A DNA stretch of 64,000 nucleotides from Rathayibacter sp. VKM Ac-2804 (GCF_009866655.1 NZ_CP047420.1:4023734-4087733), one strand, 5' to 3'; counted from the stretch's first letter, positions 1 to 8,591 are shown. The notes: generated from the sequence alone by a model not told the origin. A program made the numbers and translations.

Positions 1-1973
1 CGCAGGAGCTGCTGATGATCCTGCTGCTCGGCGGGCTCTCCTTCCTCACCTTCGCGCCCTGGGTGGCCGGCTGCGTCGTCGTGCTGCTGGTCGTCGTCGT
101 CCTCAGCTACCGCCAGCTGATCAAGGCCTACCCCTCGGGCGGCGGCGACTACGAGGTCGCCCGCACCAACCTCGGCGAGACGGCCGGGCTGACGGTCGCC
201 GCGGCCCTCCTGGTCGACTACGTGCTCACCGTCGCGGTCTCGGTCGCCTCCGGCGTCGACAACATCATCTCGGCGATCCCCGCGCTCGCGCCGCTCCGGG
301 TCGAGCTCGCGATCCTCTTCGTGATCCTCCTGGCCGCCGTGAACCTCCGCGGCGTCTCGGAGTCGAGCAAGGCCTTCGCCGTCCCCACCTACCTCTTCGT
401 CGCGAGCGTCTTCGTGATGGTCGTCGTCGGGCTCGGCCGCGCGGCGTTCGGCGACGCTCCCGTGGCGGAGTCGGCCGGCTTCACCGTGCAGGGCGAGCAG
501 CTCACCCAGGCCGCGGTCGTCCTCCTGCTGCTGCGCTCGTTCGCGAGCGGCTGCGCCGCCCTCACCGGCGTCGAGGCGATCTCGAACGGCGTGCCCGCCT
601 TCCGCGTCCCGAAGGTCAAGAACGCGCAGCGCACGCTCGTCGCGATGGGCACGATCGCGATCGTCCTCTTCGTCGGACTCACCGCCCTCGCCCTGCTCTC
701 GAACGTGCACTACGCCGAGAACGCCTGCCACCTCGTCGGCTTCGCCGACTGCGCGACCACGCCGCAGCGCTCCGTGATCGCGCAGGTCGCGGCCGCCACC
801 TTCGGCAACAACACGATCCTCTTCTTCGTGATCCAGGCCGCCACCGCCGCCGTCCTGCTCCTCGCGGCGAACACCGCGTTCAACGGCTTCCCGCTGCTGG
901 GGTCCGTCCTCGCCCGCGACGGATACGCGCCGAAGTCGCTGAACACCCGCGGCGACCGCCTCATCTACTCCAACGGCGTCATCATCCTGGCGCTCGTCGC
1001 GGCGATCATCCTGCTCGTCTACCAGGCGTCGCTGACGAGCCTCGTGCAGCTCTACATCATCGGCGTCTTCGTCTCCTTCACCCTCGGGCAGTCGGGCATG
1101 GTGAAGCACTGGATCCGGATGATCAAGAACGGCGAGGGCTCGCGCACCGTCAAGACCAGCCTCGCGATCAACCTCTTCGGCGCCACGCTCACCTTCGCCG
1201 TGCTCGTCGTCGTCACGATCACGAAGTTCACCCACGGCGCGTGGCTCGTCTACCTGGTGATGCCGATCCTCGGCGTGCTGATGGCCGGCGTCTACCGCTA
1301 CTACCGCGACGTCGAGAAGGAGATCGAGGTCGACCCGACCACGACCTTCGGCGCCAACGGCGACCACGCGGTCGTCCTCGTCGGCCGGATGAACAAGCCG
1401 ACCCTCAAGGCGCTCGACTACGCCATCGCCGCCCGGCACGAGTCGCTGGAGGCGGTGCACTCGTCGATCGACGACGCGCAGACCGCCCAGCTCAAGGCCG
1501 ACTGGGCCCGGATGGACATCGAGATACCGCTGCGCTGCATCGCCTCGCCGTACCGCGACATCTCGTACCCGCTGATCAAGTACATCAAGGCGCACCGCCT
1601 CGAGCACGGCTCCGAGATCATCACCGTCTACATGCCGCAGTACATCGTCGGGCACTGGTGGGAGGGATTCCTGCACAACCACAAGTCGCGCCGGATCCGC
1701 CAGAAGCTGCTGCTCGTGCACGGCGTCACCGTCGCGCTGGTGCCGTGGCTGCTCGACTCCTCCGAGCTGATCTACGGCCGCCGCTCGCGCCCGATCCCCG
1801 GCCAGTCGCGCCGCGGCGAGCCCGTGCGCCCCGTCACCCGCCGCCCCATCCCGCCCGCCTCCGTCCTGCCCAAGGGCGCCGCCGGCGAGGGCGCCCCGCG
1901 CAGCGGCTCGCGCACCGCGGCGGCCACCCGCCCGAAGAGGCCCGCCGGCAAGGGCGGCGGCAAGCGCCGCTAG
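1..1973 (+). CDS. APC-superfamily permease with cytoplasmic C-terminal domain (5' partial)
   Basis: The frame is open from base 3 and has no plausible start inside the window; the first residues read QELLMILLLGG, which matches the end of the first transmembrane helix in APC permeases, so the N-terminus lies upstream. About ten hydrophobic segments follow up to roughly residue 430, with the APC-like GGGDYEVARTNLG stretch near residue 45. Residues about 440-590 form a soluble domain (start AVVLVGRMNKPTLKALDYA) resembling the universal-stress-type tail of these permeases. The last 60 residues are rich in Arg, Pro, Gly and Lys. An amino acid or other cation-coupled substrate is likely but not readable. 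A repeat element and a hairpin terminator follow. Confidence 0.85.
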   Translation, partial: QELLMILLLGGLSFLTFAPWVAGCVVVLLVVVVLSYRQLIKAYPSGGGDYEVARTNLGETAGLTVAAALLVDYVLTVAVSVASGVDNIISAIPALAPLRVELAILFVILLAAVNLRGVSESSKAFAVPTYLFVASVFVMVVVGLGRAAFGDAPVAESAGFTVQGEQLTQAAVVLLLLRSFASGCAALTGVEAISNGVPAFRVPKVKNAQRTLVAMGTIAIVLFVGLTALALLSNVHYAENACHLVGFADCATTPQRSVIAQVAAATFGNNTILFFVIQAATAAVLLLAANTAFNGFPLLGSVLARDGYAPKSLNTRGDRLIYSNGVIILALVAAIILLVYQASLTSLVQLYIIGVFVSFTLGQSGMVKHWIRMIKNGEGSRTVKTSLAINLFGATLTFAVLVVVTITKFTHGAWLVYLVMPILGVLMAGVYRYYRDVEKEIEVDPTTTFGANGDHAVVLVGRMNKPTLKALDYAIAARHESLEAVHSSIDDAQTAQLKADWARMDIEIPLRCIASPYRDISYPLIKYIKAHRLEHGSEIITVYMPQYIVGHWWEGFLHNHKSRRIRQKLLLVHGVTVALVPWLLDSSELIYGRRSRPIPGQSRRGEPVRPVTRRPIPPASVLPKGAAGEGAPRSGSRTAAATRPKRPAGKGGGKRR

Positions 1974-1978
1974 CCACC

Positions 1979-2106
1979 ACGCTGATCGAGCAGCCCGCGC
2001 AGCGGGCGCATCGAGATCCACCAGCGTCAGAGGTCGAGTCTGCAGACCCGCCCTTCCGACGACGGTGGGTCTCGATACGCCCCTGCGGGACTACTCGACC
2101 AGCATG
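1979..2106. repeat. R1 dispersed palindromic element, full copy
   Basis: One complete copy of a roughly 128-bp element with long terminal inverted repeats. The left arm reads CTGATCGAGCAGCCCGCGCA and the right arm ends GACTACTCGACCAGCATG; the centre holds GTCTGCAGACC. Full copies recur at 14292, 36291 and 39829, and half copies at 7631, 23871, 36421, 39985 and 47576. No open reading frame fits inside. Confidence 0.85.
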
Positions 2107-2160
2107 TGCCGGGCGCGTCGAAGCGGCGTGATCGTCCGGGGCCGCGTCCGAAGACAGGTA

Positions 2161-2191
2161 GAGGGCCCGCAGCGACTCGCCGCGGGCCCTC
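2161..2191. terminator. Hairpin terminator between convergent genes
   Basis: Perfect 10-bp arms GAGGGCCCGC and GCGGGCCCTC flank an 11-nt loop and are followed on the + strand by GATTTCCCCTT. It lies between the permease end and the convergent DUF4184 gene, so it could serve both. Confidence 0.6.
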
Positions 2192-2280
2192 GATTTCCCC
2201 TTGTGCCTTCCCCCGAAGGCGGCCCGCCCCAACGGGCCGTCACCGACGCTATCGGCGGGCTATGCAGATGCGCATCCTCC

Positions 2281-3069
2281 TCACGACGGATCCGCATCCA
2301 CCCCCTGGCGTGGTGCGACGCCGAGCGCGAGGTGCCAGAGCAGGGCCACCCCGACCACGGCGGCGGTCGTCCAGACGACGGCGAGGATCGCCGCGTCGAC
2401 GACGAAGGAGCGGTACGCCTCCTCGAGCGGGTCGAGCCCGGAGCCCGCGAGCACGACGCCGGCCGGGACGACCAGCGCAGCGAGGACGGCCGTCCACGCG
2501 GCGACCCGGGCGGGCCCGCGGTGGTCGTCGGCGACGGGGTGCGGGCGCCGCGCGACGTACCAGACGACGGCGCCGATCCCGAGCCCGACGAGACCGAGCA
2601 CCCCGCTCCCGTACTGCGCCCACTTGTAGCCCGGGAACGGACCGAACTCGTCGCGGAGGAACGGCAGGGCCGCCACGAACGGGCCGCCGTCGTGGGTGAA
2701 CGCGTCCCAGAGCACATGCGACGCCGCGCCGATCACGAGCCCGACGGCCGCCAGCACGATCGCCGCGGTCCGGGCGCGCGCCGAGCGCGGCGGTGCGGCG
2801 GGCGGGCGGAGACGCACGCGCACGATCCACGGCGCGAGGTCGCGCCAGGCGGGCTGGAGCAGCACCAGCCAGAGCAGGAGGCCGACGGCGCCGACGGCGA
2901 GGTCGACCGTCACGACCCCCGGCATCGAGTGCGTCGCGTCGCGAGCCCAGCGCAGCGGGAGGTAGAGGCCGATGTCCGGAGCCATCGCGCCGATCGCGAC
3001 CGCGGCGGCGGGGATGCGGCTGTTGGTGAACGCCAGAGCGACGACGGCGTGGCTCGGCGTGAACGGCAT
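2281..3069 (-). CDS. DUF4184 family membrane protein
   Basis: A 262-residue protein opening MPFTPSHAVVALAF, the characteristic start of DUF4184 proteins, followed by APDIGLYLPLRW and a histidine-rich SHVLWDAFTHDGG segment near residue 150. These His/Asp-rich loops between about six hydrophobic helices resemble metal-dependent membrane hydrolases of the YdjM/DUF4184 type, but no substrate is established. The ATG is preceded by a TACCGT hexamer only 5 nt away and no Shine-Dalgarno, which suggests a leaderless message. It is convergent with the permease and divergent from the next membrane protein. Confidence 0.8.
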   Translation of the reverse strand: MPFTPSHAVVALAFTNSRIPAAAVAIGAMAPDIGLYLPLRWARDATHSMPGVVTVDLAVGAVGLLLWLVLLQPAWRDLAPWIVRVRLRPPAAPPRSARARTAAIVLAAVGLVIGAASHVLWDAFTHDGGPFVAALPFLRDEFGPFPGYKWAQYGSGVLGLVGLGIGAVVWYVARRPHPVADDHRGPARVAAWTAVLAALVVPAGVVLAGSGLDPLEEAYRSFVVDAAILAVVWTTAAVVGVALLWHLALGVAPRQGVDADPS

Positions 3070-3074
3070 AGTGC

Positions 3075-3080
3075 ACGGTA
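3075..3080 (-). promoter_or_regulatory. Probable -10 element of leaderless DUF4184 gene
   Basis: TACCGT on the minus strand ends 5 nt before the ATG at 3069. No Shine-Dalgarno is visible in the gap. Confidence 0.35.
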
Positions 3081-3159
3081 TCCCGTGCGCAGGCCGCTCC
3101 GGCGAGCGCGGGCGCCCGGCGTCCCGTCCGCCCCCGGGGAGCTCCGAGCGCCGCGACCG

Positions 3160-3165
3160 TAGAAT
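3160..3165 (+). promoter_or_regulatory. Probable -10 element
   Basis: TAGAAT lies 52 nt upstream of the GTG at 3218 and matches the TANNNT form seen before many genes here. Confidence 0.35.
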
Positions 3166-3217
3166 CGTCCGGACGTCCGGCCCTCCGGGCCGGTCATGGC
3201 GACGGATCGGAGCGGGT

Positions 3218-3916
3218 GTGCGGAAGGCGTTCGCGATCCTCCGTCTCGCGCTCGCGGGGCTGGGGGCCGTCGGGCTCGTCGGCGACTTCCTCTACACCCT
3301 CGGCTTCCGGCTGTTCCAGATCGACAACTTCTTCGCCTACTTCACCACGCAGTCGAACATGGCCGGCGTCGTCGTCCTGGGCCTGTCCGGGATCGTCGCC
3401 CTCGCCCGCGAGCGCGAGCCGCGCTGGCTCAGCACGCTGCGCGCGCTCGTCCTCACCTACATGGTCGTCTCCGGCATCGTCTTCGGGCTGATCGCCGTGG
3501 AGGCGAACAACCGCGGCGTCCGCGTCGACGTGCCGTGGTCGAGCGCGCTGCTGCACTTCGTCATCCCGACGCTCGCGCTGCTCGACTGGCTCCTCGCCCC
3601 CGGCCGCCGTCCCGTCGCCTGGCGAGGGACGCTCACCGTCCTCGGCTTCCCGATCGTCTGGGGCGTGATCACGCTGGTCCGCGGCGCGCTGATCGGCTGG
3701 TACCCCTACTTCTTCCTCGATCCGGCCCAGGTCGACGGCCCGGTCATGTTCGTCGTCTACGACGTGATCGTGCTCGGCCTGATCTCGGGCATCGCCGCCT
3801 TCCTGCTCGCGCTCAGCCGCGTCCGGCCGCTCGGGGCCGCGCGGGCGGCGGAGTGGCGCGGCCCGCTCGCCCGGCTGCGCGAGCGGCTCAGCCGGCGGCG
3901 ACGGCGAACGGCGTGA
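3218..3916 (+). CDS. Pr6Pr-like membrane protein
   Basis: A 232-residue polytopic protein with about six to seven transmembrane helices. The segment FAYFTTQSNMAGVVVLGLSG near residue 40 and HFVIPTLALLDWLL near residue 112 are typical of the actinobacterial Pr6Pr membrane family, whose function is unknown. A longer frame extends upstream, but the GTG at 3218 has a GGAGC ribosome site and starts directly at the first helix (VRKAFAILRLALAGLG), so it is preferred. The 3' end overlaps the convergent amine oxidase gene by 29 nt. Confidence 0.75.
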   Translation: MRKAFAILRLALAGLGAVGLVGDFLYTLGFRLFQIDNFFAYFTTQSNMAGVVVLGLSGIVALAREREPRWLSTLRALVLTYMVVSGIVFGLIAVEANNRGVRVDVPWSSALLHFVIPTLALLDWLLAPGRRPVAWRGTLTVLGFPIVWGVITLVRGALIGWYPYFFLDPAQVDGPVMFVVYDVIVLGLISGIAAFLLALSRVRPLGAARAAEWRGPLARLRERLSRRRRRTA

Positions 3917-5357
3917 GCGCCGCCTGCGCGACGACGAGCAGCTCGTCGTCGCTGAGCGACTGCAGCGACAGCGCCTGATCGGCGCCGACCAGCCCGACGA
4001 GCACCGGCTCGCCGGTCGTCGGCTCGAGGTTCAGCCACTCGGTGATGCCCGCCGCGGAGCCGACCAGCGACCAGCGCGCGGGCAGGGCCGCGTCCGTGTC
4101 CCAGAAGGGCTCGTCGAAGCGGAGCCAGAGCGTGTCGACGACACCGGAGCCGAGCGACGCGATCGCCGTGCGGTGCGCGAACGGCAGCGGCGGGTCGAAC
4201 GCGATCGCCTCGCTCTGCAGCACCCCGATCGGCACGGTGACCAGGACGCGGTCGGCGGTGAACGACTCCCCCGTCGCGAGGCGGATGCTCGCACCGGTCT
4301 CGGTGTAGCCGATGCCGCTGACGGCCGCGCGGAGCGAGACCTCGACATCGGTCAGCAGCGTCTCGACGAGGGGCGCCAGGCCGTCGGTGACGACCGCCGA
4401 CGCCTCGTCGGTCGCGTCGGCGACGTCCTCGGCGGTGCTGGCGGCCGAGGCGTCGCCCAGCCCGTACCAGGCCGAGAGCTCGGCGGGCGCGGCGCCGGTG
4501 CGCAGCGCGGGGCCGCCCGCGAGGAACGCGGCGACGCGGGCGGCGTCTCCGTCCCCGCTGCCGGGCTCCACGGCCGCCGGGTCGGGAGCACCCGAGCCGG
4601 CGAGAGCGTCCGCGAGCGACACGTCGGTCGGCTGCTCGGACGCCCACTCGAGGGCACGGGTGAGCGCGTTCGCGGCGGTGTCCCCGACGTCCGGCTGCTC
4701 GCCGGCGTCGGTGCTCGAGCGGATCGTGGCGAGATCGACGACGGAGGTGGTGATCCCGGCGTCGAGGACGCTCTCGCGCAGGGCCGGGCCGGCGCCCGTG
4801 AGCGCCCAGGCGCCGGTGTCGACCGCGATCGGCCAGCCGTCGGGGGTGCTCGTGGCGATGCGGCCGCCGACGCGGTCCCGCGCCTCGACCAGGGCGACGT
4901 CGTAGCCGGCGTCGACGAGCCGGCGGGCGGCGACGGCCCCCGCGAGCCCGGCGCCGATGATCGCGATGCGCTCGCCCTCCTCGGCGATCGCGGCGATCTC
5001 GCCGGCCGCGCGGACGCCCGAGTTCCAGGCGCCCTGCAGAGTCCCCGGCTCGTCGGAGTCGGTGGCCTCGCCGGCGAAGAACAGGCGGTCGAGGACGTTC
5101 CCGGCCAGGTCGTCCCGGTGCTCGGGGGTCGCCCCGACGGCGAGGTAGGAGACGGCGCCGAGCGCGTACGGATCGGCGGCCCAGTCCGAGCGGACGAAGG
5201 CGGCCGGCGTCGGCACGGCGGTGGTGCTCGGCGTGGGCACCGGCGCCTCGGTGACGGTGCGGGTCGGGGTCGGCCGCGGTGGAGTGCAGGCCGCGAGGGC
5301 CAGGAGACCGGCGCCCGAGGCGGCTCCCGAGAGGAAGAGGCGGCGTCCGATCGTCAT
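3888..5357 (-). CDS. Circularly permuted flavin amine oxidase, exported lipoprotein
   Basis: A 489-residue protein with a Tat-like signal and lipobox (GRRLFLSG, then LLALAAC, Cys about 24) and a Pro/Thr linker. In ordinary FAD-dependent amine oxidases the order is Rossmann GxGxxG, substrate domain, then a C-terminal W..DPY..G.YS and LFFAGEAT segment. Here the segment DPYALGAVSYLAVGATPEHR followed by RLFFAGEATDSDEPGT (about 62-110) precedes the Rossmann motif IAIIGAGLAGAVAARRL (about 131-147) and EARDRVGGRI. The chain ends right after LSDDELLVVAQAALTPF, where the canonical enzyme would continue into the moved segment. A TAGGAT hexamer 7 nt before the ATG supports this start; an ATG at 5366 is possible. 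A polyamine or monoamine oxidase role outside the membrane is inferred. Confidence 0.85.
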   Translation of the reverse strand: MTIGRRLFLSGAASGAGLLALAACTPPRPTPTRTVTEAPVPTPSTTAVPTPAAFVRSDWAADPYALGAVSYLAVGATPEHRDDLAGNVLDRLFFAGEATDSDEPGTLQGAWNSGVRAAGEIAAIAEEGERIAIIGAGLAGAVAARRLVDAGYDVALVEARDRVGGRIATSTPDGWPIAVDTGAWALTGAGPALRESVLDAGITTSVVDLATIRSSTDAGEQPDVGDTAANALTRALEWASEQPTDVSLADALAGSGAPDPAAVEPGSGDGDAARVAAFLAGGPALRTGAAPAELSAWYGLGDASAASTAEDVADATDEASAVVTDGLAPLVETLLTDVEVSLRAAVSGIGYTETGASIRLATGESFTADRVLVTVPIGVLQSEAIAFDPPLPFAHRTAIASLGSGVVDTLWLRFDEPFWDTDAALPARWSLVGSAAGITEWLNLEPTTGEPVLVGLVGADQALSLQSLSDDELLVVAQAALTPFAVAAG

Positions 5358-5364
5358 CCCCGTC

Positions 5365-5370
5365 ATCCTA
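5365..5370 (-). promoter_or_regulatory. Probable -10 element of leaderless amine oxidase gene
   Basis: TAGGAT on the minus strand ends 7 nt before the ATG at 5357, and no Shine-Dalgarno fits between. Confidence 0.4.
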
Positions 5371-5435
5371 CGTTCTCGCCGCCCCGCGGGGGCCGCGAAC
5401 GGAGGGCCGCCCGGCGGACGCCCGACGCCGAGTGG

Positions 5436-5441
5436 TAGACC
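5436..5441 (+). promoter_or_regulatory. Probable -10 element of leaderless small gene
   Basis: TAGACC lies 6 nt before the ATG at 5448, the same spacing as other leaderless candidates in the window. Confidence 0.35.
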
Positions 5442-5447
5442 TGTCCC

Positions 5448-5729
5448 ATGAGCAACGACATCCGCGAACTCTCCGAGGGCGAGAGCTACCTCGCCTTCTT
5501 CCAGGGCGGGCCGTTCGACGGCCAGACCGAGACCCGTGTCAGCACCGAGGGCGGCTACGAGAAGTCGGTCGACGTCTACGCCGCCGTCGACGGCCAGGAG
5601 ACGCACCTCGTCTACACGTCCGTCTCGGCCAAGGAGGTCGGCGAGTCGGTCCATGTGACCTACGCACTCGACGCCCCCGACTCCGACCCCGTCGAGGACC
5701 CGGAGGACCGCGGCGGCGGATTCCAGTAG
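5448..5729 (+). CDS. Small acidic hypothetical protein
   Basis: A 93-residue soluble protein (MSNDIRELSEGESYLAFF) with many Glu, Asp and Ser residues and no membrane segment or known motif. The repeated polar-aromatic alternation (YLAFFQGGPFDGQTETRV, VHVTYALD) suggests a small beta-rich fold. I do not recognise a family. It is divergent from the amine oxidase and followed by a strong hairpin terminator, so it is probably a single-gene unit. Confidence 0.7.
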   Translation: MSNDIRELSEGESYLAFFQGGPFDGQTETRVSTEGGYEKSVDVYAAVDGQETHLVYTSVSAKEVGESVHVTYALDAPDSDPVEDPEDRGGGFQ

Positions 5730-5768
5730 TCCGCAGCAGCACCTCCCCCGCTCTCTCGTGGGAGCACG

Positions 5769-5812
5769 GACGCCGTCCCGGTCGCGATTCGCGATCCGGG
5801 ACGGCGTCTTCC
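5769..5812 (+). terminator. Strong hairpin terminator
   Basis: Near-perfect inverted repeat with arms GACGCCGTCCCGG and CCGGGACGGCGTC and an inner TCGCGA/TCGCGA pair, followed by TTCCTCT. It ends the small acidic gene. Confidence 0.75.
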
Positions 5813-5877
5813 TCTGTGCCCGGGACTCTCCATGACGAACCGTGACGTCGCCCAGGTCCGCTCGGAGTCCGCGCCCC

Positions 5878-5883
5878 TACGAT
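5878..5883 (+). promoter_or_regulatory. Probable -10 element
   Basis: TACGAT lies 44 nt upstream of the ATG at 5928. Confidence 0.35.
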
Positions 5884-5927
5884 CGCGCCGGAGCGTCCGA
5901 CCCCCGGCCGCCCGGACGGAGACGACG

Positions 5928-6593
5928 ATGCCCACCGAGCAGACCACCGCGACGATCGGCGCGCAGACCGCCGACTTCACCACCGGCTTCACCGAGACCA
6001 TCGGCGACGAGCTCGCCGCGGTCTTCGCGGGCGAGCAGGCCGACCTCGTCGAGAGCGGCGTCCCCGCCGGCGCCGTCGCGGCCGGCGACCGCCTGCCGGG
6101 CGCGAGCGTCCGCACCGAGGACGGCGAGAGCGTCGAGCTCGCCTCCCTCCTCGGCGACGGCCCGGCCGTCCTCGTCTTCTACCGCGGCGCCTGGTGCCCG
6201 TACTGCAACATCACGCTGCGCCACTACGACGCGACCCTCGCCCCCGAGCTGGCGAGCCGCGGCGTCGCCTTCGTCGCCGTGAGCCCGGAGACGCCCGACG
6301 CCTCGGCCGCGCTGGGCGGCGAGCTCGGCTTCACCGTCGTCACCGACCCGGGCAACGCACTCGCGACCGAGCTCGGCATCGTCACCGCGCCCAGCGACGC
6401 GGCGATCGAGGCGCACACCGCCCTCGGCTTCGCGGTGAAGGACTCGAACGCGGACGACACCCCGGCGATCCCGTTCCCGACCGTCCTGGTGCTCGACGCC
6501 GCCGGCGTGGTCCGCTTCGCCGACGTGCACGTCGACTACACGACGCGCACCGAGACCGACGAGATCCTCGCCGCCGTCGACGCGCTCGGCTGA
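5928..6593 (+). CDS. Peroxiredoxin-like (AhpC/TSA family) protein
   Basis: A 221-residue thioredoxin-fold protein. The motif FYRGAWCPYCNITLRHY near residue 88 carries a CPYC pair in the position of the peroxidatic cysteine of AhpC/TSA proteins, with a following VAFVAVSPETPDAS strand-loop typical of bacterioferritin-comigratory-type peroxiredoxins. The expected role is thiol-dependent reduction of hydroperoxides in the cytoplasm. The ATG at 5928 is chosen because GGACGGAGACGACG supplies a ribosome site; the same 18-nt context recurs before the gene at 40613. An upstream ATG at 5832 would add 32 unlikely residues. Confidence 0.8.
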   Translation: MPTEQTTATIGAQTADFTTGFTETIGDELAAVFAGEQADLVESGVPAGAVAAGDRLPGASVRTEDGESVELASLLGDGPAVLVFYRGAWCPYCNITLRHYDATLAPELASRGVAFVAVSPETPDASAALGGELGFTVVTDPGNALATELGIVTAPSDAAIEAHTALGFAVKDSNADDTPAIPFPTVLVLDAAGVVRFADVHVDYTTRTETDEILAAVDALG

Positions 6594-6614
6594 GGCCCGT
6601 CCCTAGGCCCGTCG

Positions 6615-6638
6615 GGAGGGGCTGTCAAGGGCCCCTCC
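6615..6638 (+). terminator. Hairpin terminator candidate
   Basis: Arms GGAGGGGC and GCCCCTCC around a short loop, 21 nt after the peroxiredoxin stop codon. No clear T tract follows. Confidence 0.4.
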
Positions 6639-6725
6639 CCTCAGGGCGTCCTCCCCATCCGTGTGAGCAGACTCCTTCGAACAGACAATCGACGCCGATC
6701 CGCGGCGCCGGAAGGAGCACGACTC

Positions 6726-7562
6726 ATGGCAGAGATCACCGCCCACCACGGCCTCTTCAAGGACACGGACCTCCACGTCGACGACACCGGCGGCTCGGGT
6801 CGCCCGGTCGTCCTGATCCACGGCTGGCCCCTCTCGGGCGAGTCCTGGAGCGAGCAGGTCCCCGCGTTCTCGCAGGCCGGCTTCCGCGTCATCACCTACG
6901 ACCGCCGCGGCTTCGGTCGCAGCGACAAGCCGCTCACCGGCTACACCTACGACACCCTCACCGAGGACCTGCACACGCTGCTCACCGAGCTCGACCTGCA
7001 GGACGTCACGCTCGTCGGCTTCTCGATGGGCGGCGGCGAGGTCGCCCGCTACTTCTCGAAGTACGGCACCGAGCGCCTGCACAGCGTCGTCTTCGCGTCG
7101 GCCGTGCCGCCGTACCTGATGAAGACCGACGACAACCCGGACGGACCGCTCGAGAAGTCGGCCGCGGCCGAGATGACCGCCGGCCTGACCAAGGACGAGG
7201 ACTCGTTCTACGAGCAGTTCACGACCGAGTTCTTCTCGGTGAACGGCGAGCTCAAGGTCACCGAGGCGCAGCGCCAGGACGCGCTCTCGCTCGCGAAGCA
7301 GTCGTCCAAGCACGCCGCGCTGGCCTGCATGGCCGCGTTCGCCGGCACCGACTTCCGCGAGGACCTGCCGAAGGTCACCGTCCCGACGCTCGTCATCCAC
7401 GGCGACGGCGACGGCACCGTCCCCTTCGAGGGCTCCGGCGCGCGCACGCACGCCGCCATCCCCGGCTCCGAGCTGTACGTCGTCGCCGGCGCCCCGCACG
7501 GCGTCAACGTCAGCCACGCCGAGGAGTGGAACCGCGTCGTCCTCGAGTTCCTGAAGAAGTAG
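6726..7562 (+). CDS. Alpha/beta hydrolase, non-heme chloroperoxidase type
   Basis: A 278-residue alpha/beta-hydrolase. The order is HGWPLSGESW near residue 35 (oxyanion-hole loop), YDRRGFGRSDKP near 60, the nucleophile elbow GFSMGGGEVARYF with Ser about 99, an acid near LVIHGDGDGTVPFEG, and a terminal His in APHGVNVSH. These are the hallmarks of the cofactor-free perhydrolase/chloroperoxidase group (esterase or peracid-forming). AAGGAG lies 10 nt upstream of the ATG at 6726. Its position after a peroxiredoxin fits an oxidative-stress or peracid theme, which is inference. Confidence 0.85.
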   Translation: MAEITAHHGLFKDTDLHVDDTGGSGRPVVLIHGWPLSGESWSEQVPAFSQAGFRVITYDRRGFGRSDKPLTGYTYDTLTEDLHTLLTELDLQDVTLVGFSMGGGEVARYFSKYGTERLHSVVFASAVPPYLMKTDDNPDGPLEKSAAAEMTAGLTKDEDSFYEQFTTEFFSVNGELKVTEAQRQDALSLAKQSSKHAALACMAAFAGTDFREDLPKVTVPTLVIHGDGDGTVPFEGSGARTHAAIPGSELYVVAGAPHGVNVSHAEEWNRVVLEFLKK

Positions 7563-7570
7563 CACTGGCG

Positions 7571-7605
7571 AAGGGGCGCTCCGCTGCGGCGGGGCGCCCC
7601 TTCTG
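7571..7605 (+). terminator. Hairpin terminator
   Basis: Arms AAGGGGCGC and GCGCCCCTT flank a 14-nt loop just after the hydrolase stop codon, followed by CTGCGTTC. Confidence 0.65.
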
Positions 7606-7630
7606 CGTTCCAGGATCTCGCGCGCCCTTC

Positions 7631-7669
7631 CATGCTGGTCGAGTAGCCGCGCAGCGGCGTATCGAGACG
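7631..7669. repeat. R1 element, half copy (left arm)
   Basis: CATGCTGGTCGAGTAGCCGC and the following GCAGCGGCGTATCGAGAC form one arm of the R1 element without its partner. It sits between two convergent genes. Confidence 0.75.
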
Positions 7670-7676
7670 CTTCCGA

Positions 7677-8591
7677 TCAGCCCTTCTCCGCGCCCTCCGT
7701 GGTGTTCATGATCCGCCGCTGGAAGACGAAGAACAGCACCGCGACCGGGATGGACATCAGCACGGCCGCCGCGAGCTGCAGCGGGTACTGATTGCCGGTA
7801 CCCAGCTGACCCGAGACCAGCGAGGCGACTCCGGTCGTCAGCGTGTTCAGCTCCGGCGACTGCCGCGAGACGACGAAGTGCGAGAACTCGTTCCACGACC
7901 CCTGGAACGACAGGATGAACAGCGTCACGATCGCCGGCCGCGCCATCGGCACCACGATCGAGCGGAAGGTCCGGAAGACGCCGGCCCCGTCGATCCGGGC
8001 GGCCTCCTCGATCGAGGCGGGGATCGAGTCGAAGAACTGCTTCATGATGAAGATGCCCGCAGCGTCCACGATCAGCGGCACGATCATCCCCGCGTAGCTG
8101 TCGTAGAGCCCGAGCTGCTTGAGGATGAGGAACCGCGGGATCAGCAGCACCACGCCCGGCACGCTCATCACGCCGATGAACAGCGCGAAGAGCAGCCCGC
8201 GGCCGCGGAAGCGCAGCCGCGAGAGCGCGTAGCCGGCGAGCGAGTCGAAGAACACCCGCCCGACCGTGACGAAGAGGGTGACGATCACCGAGTTCAGCGT
8301 CCAGAGCGGCAGCGGCACGTCGGTGAACAGCCGCTCGTACGAGGCGAACGACCAGGTCGCCGGCAGCAGCGACAGCGGGTTCGAGGTCGCGTCGGCGTCG
8401 GTCTTGAAGGACGACGCCACCGAGATCAGGAACGGGTAGATGTAGACCAGCGCGAGGCCGATCAGCAGCAGGTAGCCGCCGATCAGCGAGGCGCGGCCCC
8501 GGGCACCGAGCTGCACGCGGCGGCGCGGCAGCGGCGCCTGCGGCGGCGGCTCCGCCTCGGTGCGCGGCTCGGGGTCGACCAGGGTGCTCAT
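7677..8591 (-). CDS. Sugar ABC transporter permease (MalG/LacG type)
   Basis: A 304-residue inner-membrane permease. After a Pro-rich cytoplasmic start (MSTLVDPEPRTE) come six predicted transmembrane segments. The EAA loop EEAARIDGAGVFRTFRSIVV near residue 203 is the site that contacts the ATPase. The gene overlaps the upstream permease by 4 nt (ATGA), so the two are co-translated. It is the last gene of the binding-protein/permease operon; no dedicated ATPase is encoded, so a shared MsiK-type ATPase is expected, as known for actinobacterial sugar importers. Confidence 0.9.
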   Translation of the reverse strand: MSTLVDPEPRTEAEPPPQAPLPRRRVQLGARGRASLIGGYLLLIGLALVYIYPFLISVASSFKTDADATSNPLSLLPATWSFASYERLFTDVPLPLWTLNSVIVTLFVTVGRVFFDSLAGYALSRLRFRGRGLLFALFIGVMSVPGVVLLIPRFLILKQLGLYDSYAGMIVPLIVDAAGIFIMKQFFDSIPASIEEAARIDGAGVFRTFRSIVVPMARPAIVTLFILSFQGSWNEFSHFVVSRQSPELNTLTTGVASLVSGQLGTGNQYPLQLAAAVLMSIPVAVLFFVFQRRIMNTTEGAEKG

